Assembly (NCBI RefSeq): GCF_014284475.1
Contig: NZ_WJBC01000001.1
Span: 186,001 to 250,000, forward strand
Origin: Acetobacterium fimetarium
Lineage (GTDB): Bacteria > Bacillota > Clostridia > Eubacteriales > Eubacteriaceae
Length of the DNA stretch: 64,000 bases
Direction of reading: 5' to 3'
Both the position numbers and the translations under genes were made by a program. Under the pieces are notes generated by a model. The model had not been told where the DNA came from, ran no database searches, and saw nothing but the letters and a program-made list of their open reading frames with translations. Numbering within the stretch: position 1 is the first letter of the stretch; every line of letters begins with the position of its first letter. Positions 35,201 through 44,302 of this stretch are shown piece by piece.

Positions 35201-35229
35201 ATTATACTATCCTGCCATTAAGAAATCAA
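35201..35229 (-). promoter_or_regulatory. Promoter for the GGDEF-EAL pair
   Basis: On the minus strand TTGATT, 17 bp, TATAAT, about 220 bp before the ATG at 34979. The long untranslated leader (34980-35200) is AT-rich and holds no recognised riboswitch. Confidence 0.6.
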
Positions 35230-35290
35230 TTGCATTTTTTTCTATTTTAAATCAGTATCTTGTTAAAATCGGTATCTTGCTGGCGGCAGG

Positions 35291-35354
35291 AAAAGGCAGA
35301 CCGCAAAGCGGTCACCAATTTTTTTATTGGTGCAACCTTGCAGACTGCCTTTTT
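35291..35354 (-). terminator. Large hairpin terminator of the molybdenum-cofactor operon
   Basis: AAAAGGCAG pairs with CTGCCTTTTT. Inside, GACCGC/GCGGTC and CACCAAT/ATTGGTG form further stems. It lies 24 bp after the MOSC gene stop. Confidence 0.75.
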
Positions 35355-35377
35355 GGCGTCGTGCTTATCTGTTTCGT

Positions 35378-35809
35378 TTATTTTATAATGATTTCATCGC
35401 CCGGCCTGATTTCACCGTTCTTAAGCACCTTGACAAAGATACCCTCCCGGGGCATGATGCAGTCGCCGACCTGCTGTTTAATGGCACAGCCTTTATGGCA
35501 TTCCTTGCCGATCTGGGTCACTTCCAGCAGAACGCCGTTGATCTCCATCTGCGTCCCCACCGGCAGCGTGAACAGTTCAATGCCCTCGGTGGTCAGGTTT
35601 TCGGCAAATTTTCCGGGATCAAGTCCCGCAACGCCCATCGCCGTCATTTTGTCGATGCTCTCCTGCCCCAGCAGACTGATCTGTCGGTGCCAGTTGCCGC
35701 CATGAGCATCTCCCTTGATACCAAAATCGACCAGACATTCCCCAACTGCGACCGGATGTTTGATCACGCCTTTCTTGTCACTGATATTTACTGCAATAAC
35801 TTTCGCCAT
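35378..35809 (-). CDS. MOSC domain protein
   Basis: A 143-residue stand-alone MOSC domain (AKVIAVNISDKKGVIKHPV at the start, GIKGDAHGGNWHRQISLL near 40, CHKGCAIKQQVGDCIMPREG near 105). MOSC proteins bind molybdenum cofactor or carry sulfur to it through a conserved Cys; several cysteines (the CHKGC pair and the Cys of GDC) are present here. ATG 35809 has AGGA upstream. It is the last gene of a four-gene Moco cluster (MoeA-like, XdhC, MoaA, MOSC), so a role in cofactor modification or handover is likely. Confidence 0.88.
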   Translation of the reverse strand: MAKVIAVNISDKKGVIKHPVAVGECLVDFGIKGDAHGGNWHRQISLLGQESIDKMTAMGVAGLDPGKFAENLTTEGIELFTLPVGTQMEINGVLLEVTQIGKECHKGCAIKQQVGDCIMPREGIFVKVLKNGEIRPGDEIIIK

Positions 35810-35901
35810 TATTTTTTCCTTTCGTCGAATCCGAATTTCCACTTTATCTTGATCGACTCAATTATATCCGCTTTTCAATCTGTCCGTCAAGCGCCAACTC
35901 A

Positions 35902-36861
35902 TCAGCCGCCGATCATCTGCATCCGCCGCGACGATGAAAACGGCTCTTTGAAATGATGCCCCATCGGTTTGTTGTAAACAATCTGCCGCATGATTTCGCC
36001 CATATCCTGCTGTTTGAGATCAAGTGCTTTTCTGATATCCACCTCTTCATTGTTCCCCAGACAGAGTCTTATTCTCCCATCCGAGGTCAGCCTGACGCGG
36101 TTGCAGTCGGAACAGAACTGATGGGTCATCGGTGAGATGAAGCCGATTTTACCGGCAAATCCGGCGATCCCGTAATAAACGGCCGGTGCGGCTTTGTCAT
36201 TTCTTTTCAGAAACTCGAGCTGCGGTCTGGCCGCGATGATAACATCATTGCTGATGATTTTTTCGGCATTCTTTTCGCCAAAACAGCCCATCGGCATCAG
36301 CTCGATAAACCGGACTTCAATGGGCCGGTTTCTGGCCAGTTCGATGATATCGTCGATTTCATCATCATTTACGCCTTTAATCAGCACCGTGTTGAGCTTT
36401 ACCGGGGTCATTCCCAATTCCAGCGCACGATCGATGCCGTCCAGCGTCTTTTTAAGATCACCCCCGCCGGTGATCTGTCGGAATTTGTCTTCTTTTAGCG
36501 AATCCAGACTGATATTGAGCCGCTGCAGCCCTGCTTTCTTTAAATCTTCGGCCATTCCCAAAAGATTGATGCCATTGGTGGTCATCGAAATGTCTTCAAT
36601 TTTCGGGATGCTGGATATCCTGCTGATGATCTCGCAAATATCCCGCCGCACCAGCGGCTCCCCGCCGGTGATTCTGACCTTCCTGATCCCGACCTTCGTC
36701 ATCGCCCGTGTGATCGACTCGATCTCTCCGGGGCTGAGATTTTGCTCCTGATTTTCCTGGCAGAGACTGCCGTCCGGATTGCAATAGACACATTTCAAAT
36801 TGCAGTTCTGGGTGACAGATATCCGTAAATATTCAATCTTTCTTCCATACCGATCCAGCAT
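35902..36861 (-). CDS. moaA: GTP 3',8-cyclase (MoaA)
   Basis: A 319-residue radical SAM enzyme for the first step of molybdopterin synthesis. The N-terminal SAM cluster is CNLKCVYC near residue 22, the glycine motif is RITGGEPL near 66, and the C-terminal cluster cysteines lie in FCSDCNRVRL and, 14 residues on, RLCLG. The chain ends with the essential Gly-Gly (MIGG). It converts GTP to cyclic dehydro-GTP, the precursor of cPMP. The start is taken as ATG 36861; an in-frame GTG at 36879 has a poorly spaced ribosome site. MoaC and MoaE are not in the window. Confidence 0.95.
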   Translation of the reverse strand: MLDRYGRKIEYLRISVTQNCNLKCVYCNPDGSLCQENQEQNLSPGEIESITRAMTKVGIRKVRITGGEPLVRRDICEIISRISSIPKIEDISMTTNGINLLGMAEDLKKAGLQRLNISLDSLKEDKFRQITGGGDLKKTLDGIDRALELGMTPVKLNTVLIKGVNDDEIDDIIELARNRPIEVRFIELMPMGCFGEKNAEKIISNDVIIAARPQLEFLKRNDKAAPAVYYGIAGFAGKIGFISPMTHQFCSDCNRVRLTSDGRIRLCLGNNEEVDIRKALDLKQQDMGEIMRQIVYNKPMGHHFKEPFSSSRRMQMIGG

Positions 36862-36956
36862 TGTTTCACCCGCTTTCACTCTTAGCGTTTATTTGTTCCG
36901 ATTTTCGGTTTGCACCGGCGCCGCAACGCCTGATCGTCAATCCGTTGACTTTTAAC

Positions 36957-37991
36957 CTATTCAATAACCTCGAGGAATACTTCAATGACACCGCCGCAGA
37001 CCATGCCTTCCTCCTCGGCTTCCCAGCCGGTCATATCGACCACATGCAATTCCGGTTCGGCCTCATCTTCCCTGAGCATGTTGATGGCTTTAAGCTTGAT
37101 GGCAGATTCCGCGCAGCCGCCGCCCAGGGTTTCCACGGTTCGGCCGTCGGGAAAGATCAGCATTTTTGATCCGGCCTCTCTCGGCGCCGAACCTTTGCGG
37201 CTGACGATCGTTGCCAGCACTTTCCGGTTCTGGACGGGGTCGTCGTTTGTTGCGATGGCGGCCAGCAATTCTTTGGAGTAGCCGCAGCTTTCCTGCTTCT
37301 GATTTTTGACGGAGATAATCTCTGCCATGATCGAAACGGCGATTTCCACCGGTGTTTCCGCTTTAATCTTCAGGCCAATAGGAGTGTAGACTTTTTCCAG
37401 CCGTTCCCGGTCGACGCCTTTTTCTTCCAGCAGCGCCATCACCTTCTTCACCCGCAACCGACTGCCGATCATCCCGATATAGGCATTGGGTTTGGCGATG
37501 ATGTTTTCGAGACAGACCTGATCATAGCGGTGGCCCCGCGTCACAATGACAAAGTAGGTGTTTGCATCACCGATCACTTTGGCCAGCCCTTCTTCAAAGG
37601 GTTCACAGATAACCCGGTTGGCGCCGGCCTGCTCAGCATTTTTGGCAAATGAATAGCGGTCTTCGATGACGGTAACGTGAAAATCCGCCATCCGGCCGAT
37701 TCTGATGATGGGGATCGAAATATGGCCAGCGCCGCAGATCACGAGTCTCTTTTCCGTGCCGACGGCTTCCCGAAAGACCCGGCTGCCGTCAATCGTCAGC
37801 ATCCCGCTGCGGGAATCATCCAGAATCGCTTGCTGGTGGTTGCCCAGAAATCCGTTTTCTTCGGTTTCAAAGCGTATTTCGTTGTCGCTGAAAAAGGCCC
37901 GTTCCCCCACGCCTGTTCCTGCCACCACGGTTGCCACGATATTCTGATGATTGGGGTTGCTCGCTTTGATGATTTCATATAGCTGGTTCAT
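36957..37991 (-). CDS. XdhC/CoxI-family molybdenum cofactor protein with rearranged domains
   Basis: A 344-residue protein. The N-terminal ~80 residues look like a degenerate CoxI half (NIVATVVAGTGVGERAFFSD). A Rossmann XdhC_C domain follows, with VICGAGHISIPIIRIGR (NAD-type glycine motif) near 83 and IVTRGHRYDQVCLE near 147. The C-terminal 90 residues are a second, well-kept CoxI/XdhC domain: VLATIVSRKGSAPREAG with TLGGGCAESA. The usual order is CoxI then XdhC_C only. Family members bind Moco and add the terminal sulfur before insertion into xanthine-dehydrogenase-type enzymes. It lies between MoeA-like and MoaA genes. No molybdoenzyme lies in the window. Confidence 0.85.
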   Translation of the reverse strand: MNQLYEIIKASNPNHQNIVATVVAGTGVGERAFFSDNEIRFETEENGFLGNHQQAILDDSRSGMLTIDGSRVFREAVGTEKRLVICGAGHISIPIIRIGRMADFHVTVIEDRYSFAKNAEQAGANRVICEPFEEGLAKVIGDANTYFVIVTRGHRYDQVCLENIIAKPNAYIGMIGSRLRVKKVMALLEEKGVDRERLEKVYTPIGLKIKAETPVEIAVSIMAEIISVKNQKQESCGYSKELLAAIATNDDPVQNRKVLATIVSRKGSAPREAGSKMLIFPDGRTVETLGGGCAESAIKLKAINMLREDEAEPELHVVDMTGWEAEEEGMVCGGVIEVFLEVIE

Positions 37992-38028
37992 TTTTATATC
38001 CTACGCTTTCTGTTTTCACTTCATAATT

Positions 38029-39063
38029 TCAGACGCCTTTTCCGAAGCCGCAGTTCGGGAAGGTGCAGATGTCACAGGAAAGGCACAGGCCGCCCTGTCC
38101 CAGCGCGGTGAAATCGCCAATATGCAGGCGTTCGTCGGTCATGATTCTGGGCAGCACCAAATCGAAAATGGTCCGGTGTGCGTACATGACACAGCCCGGC
38201 AGGCCGATGATGGGAATCTCCCCGATATCGGTTTTATAGTAGGCCAGCAGGAACATCGCTCCCGGCAGCACTGGTGCCCCATAGGTGATCATTTTGGCAC
38301 CAGTATTTTTGATCGCCAGCGGCGTCCGGTCGTCGGGATCAACACTCATGCCACCGGTGCAGATAATCATGTCAGCGCCCTGCTCGAGCAGCTTCATGAT
38401 CGATTCGGTAATCATCTCGTGATCGTCATTGGACAGAATGTGGCCGATGATTTCAACATCGAATTCGGCCAGTTTTTCTTCAATCACCGGTGTAAAAGTG
38501 TCCTTGATTCTCCCATAAAACACTTCGCTGCCGGTTGTGACGATGCCAACTTTCTTGTGCATGTATTTTCTGATTTCAAAAATCGGCCCGGCTCCGCAAA
38601 CTTCCACGGCCTTGTTCATTTTGCTTTCCTCAATCACAAGCGGGATCACCCGGGTGCCGGCCAGTTTGTCGCCGGCCTTGACCGCAAAATTGCCGTGGCG
38701 GCTGGCGATCATCATCTCGCCCAGGGCGTTGACCCGGTTGACTTTCTCCTTGTCGACTTTAAGCACCCCATCGCAGGTCGCAAGCAGTTCGATTTTTCCC
38801 TCTTTTATTTCGGAGGGTTCCATGTTCTCCCCTTTGCACAGATCGTAGAGAATTTTAGCTGCATCGTTTTCATGCAGCATGCCCTCTTCCTTTTCCCAGA
38901 CATAGAGGTGTTCCTTTCCCACCGACAGCAGCACTGGGATATCCTCCTCGCGTACCACGTGTCCTTTTCTGAACACGGCATCTTTTTTTACGCCTTTGAT
39001 AATCTGTGTGATGTCCTGGCAAAGCACGCTGCCCACTGCATCGGTTGTGTCAATCTGTTTCAT
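38029..39063 (-). CDS. MoeA-like molybdopterin-binding protein with Cys-rich tail
   Basis: A 344-residue protein with a MoCF-binding domain: IGHILSNDDHEMITESI and MIICTGGMSVDPDDRTP near 240-255, then PVLPGAMFLLAYY and IIGLPGCVMYAHRTIFD. The N-terminal part matches the MoeA-like molybdopterin-binding proteins found beside xdh genes in clostridia. The C-terminus ends CLSCDICTFPNCGFGKG, a possible iron-sulfur or zinc site. It is the first gene of the Moco operon. The start is ATG 39063 behind GGAGAAAACAG; the open frame extends further upstream without a ribosome site. Confidence 0.85.
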   Translation of the reverse strand: MKQIDTTDAVGSVLCQDITQIIKGVKKDAVFRKGHVVREEDIPVLLSVGKEHLYVWEKEEGMLHENDAAKILYDLCKGENMEPSEIKEGKIELLATCDGVLKVDKEKVNRVNALGEMMIASRHGNFAVKAGDKLAGTRVIPLVIEESKMNKAVEVCGAGPIFEIRKYMHKKVGIVTTGSEVFYGRIKDTFTPVIEEKLAEFDVEIIGHILSNDDHEMITESIMKLLEQGADMIICTGGMSVDPDDRTPLAIKNTGAKMITYGAPVLPGAMFLLAYYKTDIGEIPIIGLPGCVMYAHRTIFDLVLPRIMTDERLHIGDFTALGQGGLCLSCDICTFPNCGFGKGV

Positions 39064-39265
39064 CTGTTTTCTCCTGTCTCTCCGTATTTTCCGGTAAATC
39101 GCTTTCAAAATCCGAACCGTTTTCCCATTTCTGTCAGACCCGGGAAATGATTCTATTATATGCCATTCCTGTTTTTCCTGCAATCATTAGATACGGTCGT
39201 GTTCCTATCTGAAACCGGCATTTCGCCGTTTGATAAATCTGTTTTTTTATGTTGCTGATGTTTTT

Positions 39266-39300
39266 GAGGCAAAAATGCGTATTTCCGGCATTTTTGCCTC
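39266..39300. promoter_or_regulatory. Perfect 13 bp inverted repeat upstream of the Moco operon
   Basis: GAGGCAAAAATGC, 9 bp, GCATTTTTGCCTC. It has no U-run on either strand, so it is less likely a terminator. Lying ~200 bp before the MoeA-like start, it could be a regulator site. Its function is unknown. Confidence 0.45.
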
Positions 39301-39338
39301 GCGTGTTAGAATGATCCCATTAGGTAGGATGCTGTGAA

Positions 39339-39383
39339 CTGATTAAACGATTCTAAATTTACATGTTGATTTGGACTTGATTT
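39339..39383 (+). repeat. 45 bp inverted repeat, left end
   Basis: Pairs with 39956-40000 in inverted orientation without gaps; 39 of 45 bases match (CTGATTAAACGA at the outer edge, ATTTGGACTTGATT at the inner edge). Both ends enclose the GlcG/HbpS-like gene in a 662 bp unit. Confidence 0.8.
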
Positions 39384-39466
39384 AAATTTGTCTATGTTAA
39401 GTTCCGTTATGTTTTCAAAAAATTCTAATCAACAAAATATTGGCTATGCGGGATTAAGCTTAGCGC

Positions 39467-39877
39467 TTATTTAAGCGCATCCAGTCCGGCCTGAGCGACG
39501 CTCATGTCTTCTTCCACACTGCCGCCGCTGACGCCGATGCCGGCGATGATTTTGCCATTTTCAATGATTGGGAAACCGCCGCCAAATACGACCATTCTTC
39601 CCTTATCACAGGAAGCAATCCCAAAGAGTTGACCTGACTCCTTAGCGAGATCGGCTGCTGTATCGGTACTCATTTTCAGTGCAACTGCGGTATAGGCTTT
39701 ATTCGTTGCTATGTCCATGCTGGCTAATAAAGAGTCTTCCATGCGGTTATATAATACCATGTTTCCATTTGCATCACATACAACGATCACCATTGGTACA
39801 TCAATTTCGATTGCTTTTACAGCAGCCGCTTCAGCCATTTTTTTGGCCATATCTAATAATTTACCGGTAGTTGTCAT
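39467..39877 (-). CDS. GlcG/HbpS-family (PduO C-terminal-like) protein
   Basis: A 136-residue single-domain protein: PMVIVVCDANGNMVLYNRME near 28-47, STDTAADLAKESGQLFGI near 70, and the glycine-rich FGGGFPIIENGKIIAGIGVS close to the end. The family includes HbpS, a haem-binding sensor partner, and the C-terminal domain of the PduO cobalamin adenosyltransferase; alone it is often of unknown role. ATG 39877 follows GGAGG. The gene is single and is enclosed by 45 bp inverted repeats. The promoter probably lies in 39890-39990, partly within the right repeat. Confidence 0.85.
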   Translation of the reverse strand: MTTTGKLLDMAKKMAEAAAVKAIEIDVPMVIVVCDANGNMVLYNRMEDSLLASMDIATNKAYTAVALKMSTDTAADLAKESGQLFGIASCDKGRMVVFGGGFPIIENGKIIAGIGVSGGSVEEDMSVAQAGLDALK

Positions 39878-39955
39878 TTTGTTCCTCCATTTTTTTAATT
39901 TTTTCTTTTCTCAATTTATCTGGTTGCTTTTTTTGGTTTTTATCTGGTTATACCA

Positions 39956-40000
39956 CAATCAAGTCCAAATAAACATGCAAATTTATGTTCGTTTAATCAG
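39956..40000 (-). repeat. 45 bp inverted repeat, right end
   Basis: Reverse complement of 39339-39383 with six mismatches. It overlaps the likely promoter region of the GlcG-like gene. No transposase is near. Confidence 0.8.
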
Positions 40001-40030
40001 CACATTTACTTATTGAGCAATTTTCGTGCC

Positions 40031-40060
40031 AATTAAAAAAAGACCGTATTTCGGTCTTTT
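40031..40060 (-). terminator. Minus-strand terminator
   Basis: AAAAGACCG and CGGTCTTTT form a 9 bp stem with loop AAATA, followed on the minus strand by TTTTTTTAATT. It can end the transcript of the zinc-ribbon membrane gene (40318-40983). The rest of 40061-40317 has no recognised feature. Confidence 0.75.
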
Positions 40061-40317
40061 CCGACTCTTTTTTTTAAAGTGTTCATTTTTTGTTCACTTT
40101 TCCAATAATTTCATTGCTTATTTATTGAGCGATTGTTCATTATATACGCATCACATTTAGAGACTATCAGTAAGAAACTGTTAATGTTATTTTAACACGA
40201 AGAAGCCCTTTTTAAACAGACGGAAAATTTTTTCTATACGTCGTTTATTTGGGGGCTGTTTCGGTACACGCCAAAACATGTTGAAACCTTTCCCTATACG
40301 GACATCCTGCCCCGTAT

Positions 40318-40983
40318 CTATTTGAGGAGTGGTCTGTTGCAGCGCACGCAGCGGTCGTTTGTGATCGGGTTCTCTGCCGAACAGACATTGCAGTAGATAA
40401 TACGGTCCCCGGATTTGTCATACTTTTCGTAGGTTCCAAGGCCCTGATGATAGCGGATTCGATCGCCGATTGCAAAATAATCGTACATTTCCCGTCGGTT
40501 GAGATAAATCACATGATGGATTTTGCCGTTTGTTTTCTGAACCACAAGTACATATTCCGTATCAATATCTTCATTTTCAGATTCATCATCGGCGGGTTTT
40601 TCTCTGACATATTTTTCGGTGACGACGCCTTCCCAAGTTTGATTCTTTCGTATTTTCAGGTGAATCAGATTGATGCACAACAACACCGCAGCCAGCGAAA
40701 AGCCGATGATCATCGCATCCGCCAGCTTCAGACTGTCAATAAATAGCCCTGCAACAAGAAAGCCGATGGGCAAGATGAGCGCCAGTGCCCAGGTGAATCC
40801 GATCACGGTCATATTGTTCTTTTTTGAGGCCGCGATGATCTCAGGATCTTCCCAGCGTGTTGACCAGCCCACCAGACCGCTGGCATGATCGGACGGCGTT
40901 GCCCCTTTGTCAGCCGGTGTCCCGCATTTTGTGCAGAATTCGGCATCGTCCTTTATTGGTGCGCCGCATTTTTTACAGAACAT
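40318..40983 (-). CDS. Zinc-ribbon membrane protein of unknown function
   Basis: A 221-residue protein. It starts with a zinc ribbon (FCKKCGAPIKDDAEFCTKCG, residues 2-21), then two hydrophobic helices (about 62-85 and 90-107), a cytoplasmic beta-rich domain (TEYVLVVQKTNGKIHHVIYL), and ends with a second zinc knuckle (CNVCSAENPITNDRCVRC). The pattern resembles small Firmicutes membrane proteins of unknown role. The start is ATG 40983 behind AAAGGAG. It follows the small protein gene at 41044 by 60 bp on the same strand, so they probably form an operon. Confidence 0.75.
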   Translation of the reverse strand: MFCKKCGAPIKDDAEFCTKCGTPADKGATPSDHASGLVGWSTRWEDPEIIAASKKNNMTVIGFTWALALILPIGFLVAGLFIDSLKLADAMIIGFSLAAVLLCINLIHLKIRKNQTWEGVVTEKYVREKPADDESENEDIDTEYVLVVQKTNGKIHHVIYLNRREMYDYFAIGDRIRYHQGLGTYEKYDKSGDRIIYCNVCSAENPITNDRCVRCNRPLLK

Positions 40984-41043
40984 ACTGTTTCTCCTTTTGA
41001 GTATCACACGATTTCAACGCTTTATCCCGCAGTATCGGTTTTG

Positions 41044-41337
41044 TCAGGCCTGCTTGTCACCAAACGACAGATACTCAGTCGCCATCACATTCAGTGTCGA
41101 ATCATAGATATCCCGTTTCAGTTCGTCCACGGTGATGATCAGATAAACGGTGCTACCGTTTTCATTTTGCCAGCGAAGCGTACGCATCTCGTCCTGAGCA
41201 TTCCTGAAGAACGCATCCATTTCTTCGGTGTTCCAATTGAAATAGAATCCTTCCACATTAAAGAAGGCATCCAGATCTCGCAGCCGTTTTCCGCTGCCTT
41301 GTAGTGTTTTCATTTTTTTCTTAAAATTCTTCATCAT
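41044..41337 (-). CDS. Small protein, family paralogous to the 58448 gene
   Basis: A 97-residue charged protein with no membrane segment. It contains GSGKRLRDLDAFFNVEGFYF, then WNTEEMDAFFR, TLRWQNENGSTVYLIITVDE and LKRDIYDSTLNVMATEY. The protein at 58448-58771 shares the same blocks in the same order, which defines a two-member family here. I do not recognise it. ATG 41337 follows GGAG. It is upstream of the zinc-ribbon membrane gene. Confidence 0.75.
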   Translation of the reverse strand: MMKNFKKKMKTLQGSGKRLRDLDAFFNVEGFYFNWNTEEMDAFFRNAQDEMRTLRWQNENGSTVYLIITVDELKRDIYDSTLNVMATEYLSFGDKQA

Positions 41338-41612
41338 CTTATTCTCCGGCTTTTACTCTTTTACATCAAATATGTCAAATCAAGTGTGAGTTTTTTTAGA
41401 TGTCGTTATCCCTATTTTCATCATCCTATTGCGGCATTCCTCCGGTATCTTCAAAAACACAAGATATGCTATCGAAATTATTTTCACACATTATATGCCA
41501 TTTTATATTGTCTGTCAATCTGTGGCAGTTCATATGGCATTGATTTTCTGAGCAATTTTACACTTGCGGCCGACTTTTTGAAGCCCTGTCAGATAAAAAA
41601 ATCGGCTCAATT

Positions 41613-41651
41613 AAAAAGAGGAAACCCTCGATGAAGATGGTTTCCTCTTTT
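41613..41651. terminator. Bidirectional terminator
   Basis: AAAAGAGGAAACC pairs with GGTTTCCTCTTTT. It ends the chemoreceptor gene at 41669. The ~275 bp up to 41337 shows no gene. Confidence 0.85.
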
Positions 41652-41668
41652 CCTGTTCTGCTTGAATG

Positions 41669-44122
41669 TTAATATTTGTCCGACGCGTCCATATCAAAGC
41701 CGTCGAGAATGATCTGCGGCTGGGCATGGCCGGCCGATCGTTCCGGTTTTGAAGCGGCCGGAGTTGTGCTCTTTCGTGATGTGCTTTTAGCTCCCGCTTT
41801 TCGCAGCTTGAACTGTCCGATGGTTTCTCTGAGCAGTTCTGCCTGACCGGTCAGTTCTTCACTGGCCGCGGCGCTCTCTTCCGCCGTGGCTGAATTGTTC
41901 TGAACCACCATTGCCACCTGTTCAATCCCTGTATTCACCTGGGAGATTCCCGTCGCCTGTTCGTTTGAAGCTTTGGCGATGTTGACGACCAGATCGGTCA
42001 CTTTCGCGATGCCATCGACAATGTCCGTCAGGGCCGATGCCGTTTGATCGGCAATTTTGGTCCCTTGCTGCACTTTGTTGATCGAGCCTTCAATCATCAG
42101 CGTGGTCTCTTTGGCCGCCTCGGCGCTGCGCGCTGCCAGAGTCCTGACTTCTTCGGCAACCACGGCAAAGCCTTTGCCGTGCTGTCCGGCCCGTGCTGCC
42201 TCAACCGCTGCGTTCAAGGCAAGGATGTTGGTCTGGAAAGCGATGTCATCGATGACTTTGATGATTTTCGAGATATCCTCGGATGACTGGTTGATTTCTA
42301 CCATGGCATTCTGCATATCGGTCATCTGGGCATTACCGATGGCGGCATTTTCCTTGACGTTTGTGGACAGTTCCTGAGCTTTATTCGCATCCGTCGCATT
42401 GTTCTTGGTCTGATCCGCAATTTCGGTAATGGAAGCAGTCAGTTCCTGGATCGAGCTGGCCTGTTCCGTGGAGCCCTGAGCCAGAGACTGGCTGCCGTCG
42501 GCGACTTGAGTTGCGCCGGCATTGACCTGAATGGCCGCTTCATTGATCTCACCGAGCAACTCGTTAAGAGAGTCGATGATGGTGTTCAAGGCATTGGATA
42601 TGTCGATGAAGTCGCCTCCGAAGGACTGTACATTTTCAATATTGAGATTGCCGTCGCCGATTTTTCCGGTGACGTCGGAAATTTCGCCAACGATAATCTT
42701 CAAGCCATTGGCGGTATTGTTGACGGAATGCTTCAGCTCATCGAATTCGCCGGCATAGTCGCCGTTGACGCTGACACGCAGATTGCCGTTGGAAATCGCA
42801 TCCATGACTTCAGCGACTTCCCTGATCGGTTTGGCCACTTCCACCAGAATATTGTTCATGTCGCCAATCAGGGTCTTCCAGGATCCCTCAAACTTGGTTT
42901 CATCAGCCCGTTCCTCGAGTTTTCCGGCGATGGCTGCATTGGTAATCAGGGCGGCATCGTCAATCAGGTGCCCGATTGATCGTTTGACCAGTTCAAGATC
43001 CCGGCCGATTTCGGTAAACTGTGCGCAGACTTCCGCGGTGTATTCGCCGGCGGCCTGGATATTCATATCGAAATCCAGATCGCCTTTGGCCAATTTCACC
43101 AGATTATGTGCCAGTCTTTTGACTTCCTGGTTCGTGTAGTTGCTGACGGAAATAATCGATGTCAAATCGGTGACGATTTCCACATAACCGATCTTTTCAC
43201 CTTTTTTGTTTGTCAGGTATGCGGTATCCTGCTTGTTGTGTCGGCCGACCCATTCAAAGTAACTGTCGGTCAGGCCCTGATCAACCAGCCGTCTGATACC
43301 ACAGGCTTCGGAGTTACAGATACTGGCATTCGCACTGCCGCAAGGCATGCCGCAAGCTTCGTCGCGGTTTTTGACGACGCCGTTGGCAATCATCAGATCC
43401 GCGAATGTTTTGTTCAGGAAGACCCAGTTCATGTCATTGTCAATGACGTGGACCGGGAATGGAATTGCGTCGAGAATAGCCTCATACCATTCTATTTTAT
43501 CCACGATGATTTTCATGACTTCGTTGGCGCTTAAAATCGCCGTTCGGAAATCTCCCGGCAGATCTTTCGCTTCATCCGATTTGTCGAAAATGCCTTTCTT
43601 TGCCAGGTCAACCAGCATGGCTGTATCGTTCTTAAACCGGCTGGCGGAATTTCTTATCGACACCAGACTGTTTCCCAGCAGATCCTTGTCGGAAATCGGC
43701 AGAATCTCAACTGCCAAATCGCCATCCGCCATCTTCCTGGCCGCCTGCGACTGATATTTGATATTCTCGGCAATGGCAAAAAGCCCGATGCTCAGTTCGT
43801 CCAGCTGATCACCGGCATTTTGAGCCTCCGGATTCAGCGCAACATCGATATCCCCCCGGGCCAGCCTACCGGTCATTTCAGCAAGATGCGCAATCTTATG
43901 CGAAATCCCTTTTGCTGCGAAAACAATCACCAGAACCGTAATCACCAGTCCAATTCCAAATATCAGCAGCATGCTGTTCTGAACTGATGCCAGCTCGCTG
44001 CCATCGGAGACCGTCTGATTAACCACGTACAATGAGACGCTGATCGCCGCAATCAAAACGACTGCAACCGGCAGCCCAATCGTCAATAACAGTTTTGATA
44101 CAAAACTTTTACTCTTCATCAT
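41669..44122 (-). CDS. Methyl-accepting chemotaxis protein with Cys-rich PAS domain
   Basis: An 817-residue chemoreceptor. Membrane helices lie at about 11-33 and 50-70 with only a short outer loop, then HAMP-like repeats ([26 protein letters not shown]). A PAS domain at about 215-320 has a cysteine cluster C257, C261, C269, C274 (ACGMPCGS ... CNSEACGI), so sensing is probably cytoplasmic and perhaps redox or metal based. Further HAMP-like units lead to the signalling hairpin ([20 protein letters not shown] and [20 protein letters not shown]). The C-terminal tail ends [16 protein letters not shown], shared with the next receptor. ATG 44122 follows GGAG. Confidence 0.92.
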   Translation of the reverse strand: MMKSKSFVSKLLLTIGLPVAVVLIAAISVSLYVVNQTVSDGSELASVQNSMLLIFGIGLVITVLVIVFAAKGISHKIAHLAEMTGRLARGDIDVALNPEAQNAGDQLDELSIGLFAIAENIKYQSQAARKMADGDLAVEILPISDKDLLGNSLVSIRNSASRFKNDTAMLVDLAKKGIFDKSDEAKDLPGDFRTAILSANEVMKIIVDKIEWYEAILDAIPFPVHVIDNDMNWVFLNKTFADLMIANGVVKNRDEACGMPCGSANASICNSEACGIRRLVDQGLTDSYFEWVGRHNKQDTAYLTNKKGEKIGYVEIVTDLTSIISVSNYTNQEVKRLAHNLVKLAKGDLDFDMNIQAAGEYTAEVCAQFTEIGRDLELVKRSIGHLIDDAALITNAAIAGKLEERADETKFEGSWKTLIGDMNNILVEVAKPIREVAEVMDAISNGNLRVSVNGDYAGEFDELKHSVNNTANGLKIIVGEISDVTGKIGDGNLNIENVQSFGGDFIDISNALNTIIDSLNELLGEINEAAIQVNAGATQVADGSQSLAQGSTEQASSIQELTASITEIADQTKNNATDANKAQELSTNVKENAAIGNAQMTDMQNAMVEINQSSEDISKIIKVIDDIAFQTNILALNAAVEAARAGQHGKGFAVVAEEVRTLAARSAEAAKETTLMIEGSINKVQQGTKIADQTASALTDIVDGIAKVTDLVVNIAKASNEQATGISQVNTGIEQVAMVVQNNSATAEESAAASEELTGQAELLRETIGQFKLRKAGAKSTSRKSTTPAASKPERSAGHAQPQIILDGFDMDASDKY

Positions 44123-44302
44123 TCTTCTCCTTTAATTCCTCTGAATTTCTGTTTTCAACTATATACCCCTGCTCATATGCATTAATCATATTAATATCAT
44201 TAACCGAAAAAAAACACAAAAAAAAGACCGCCAATTGCAAAATATCAGCAATTGGCGATCTGATGATTGTTCATCAACTTGAACAGATTGTCATTTATAA
44301 TT

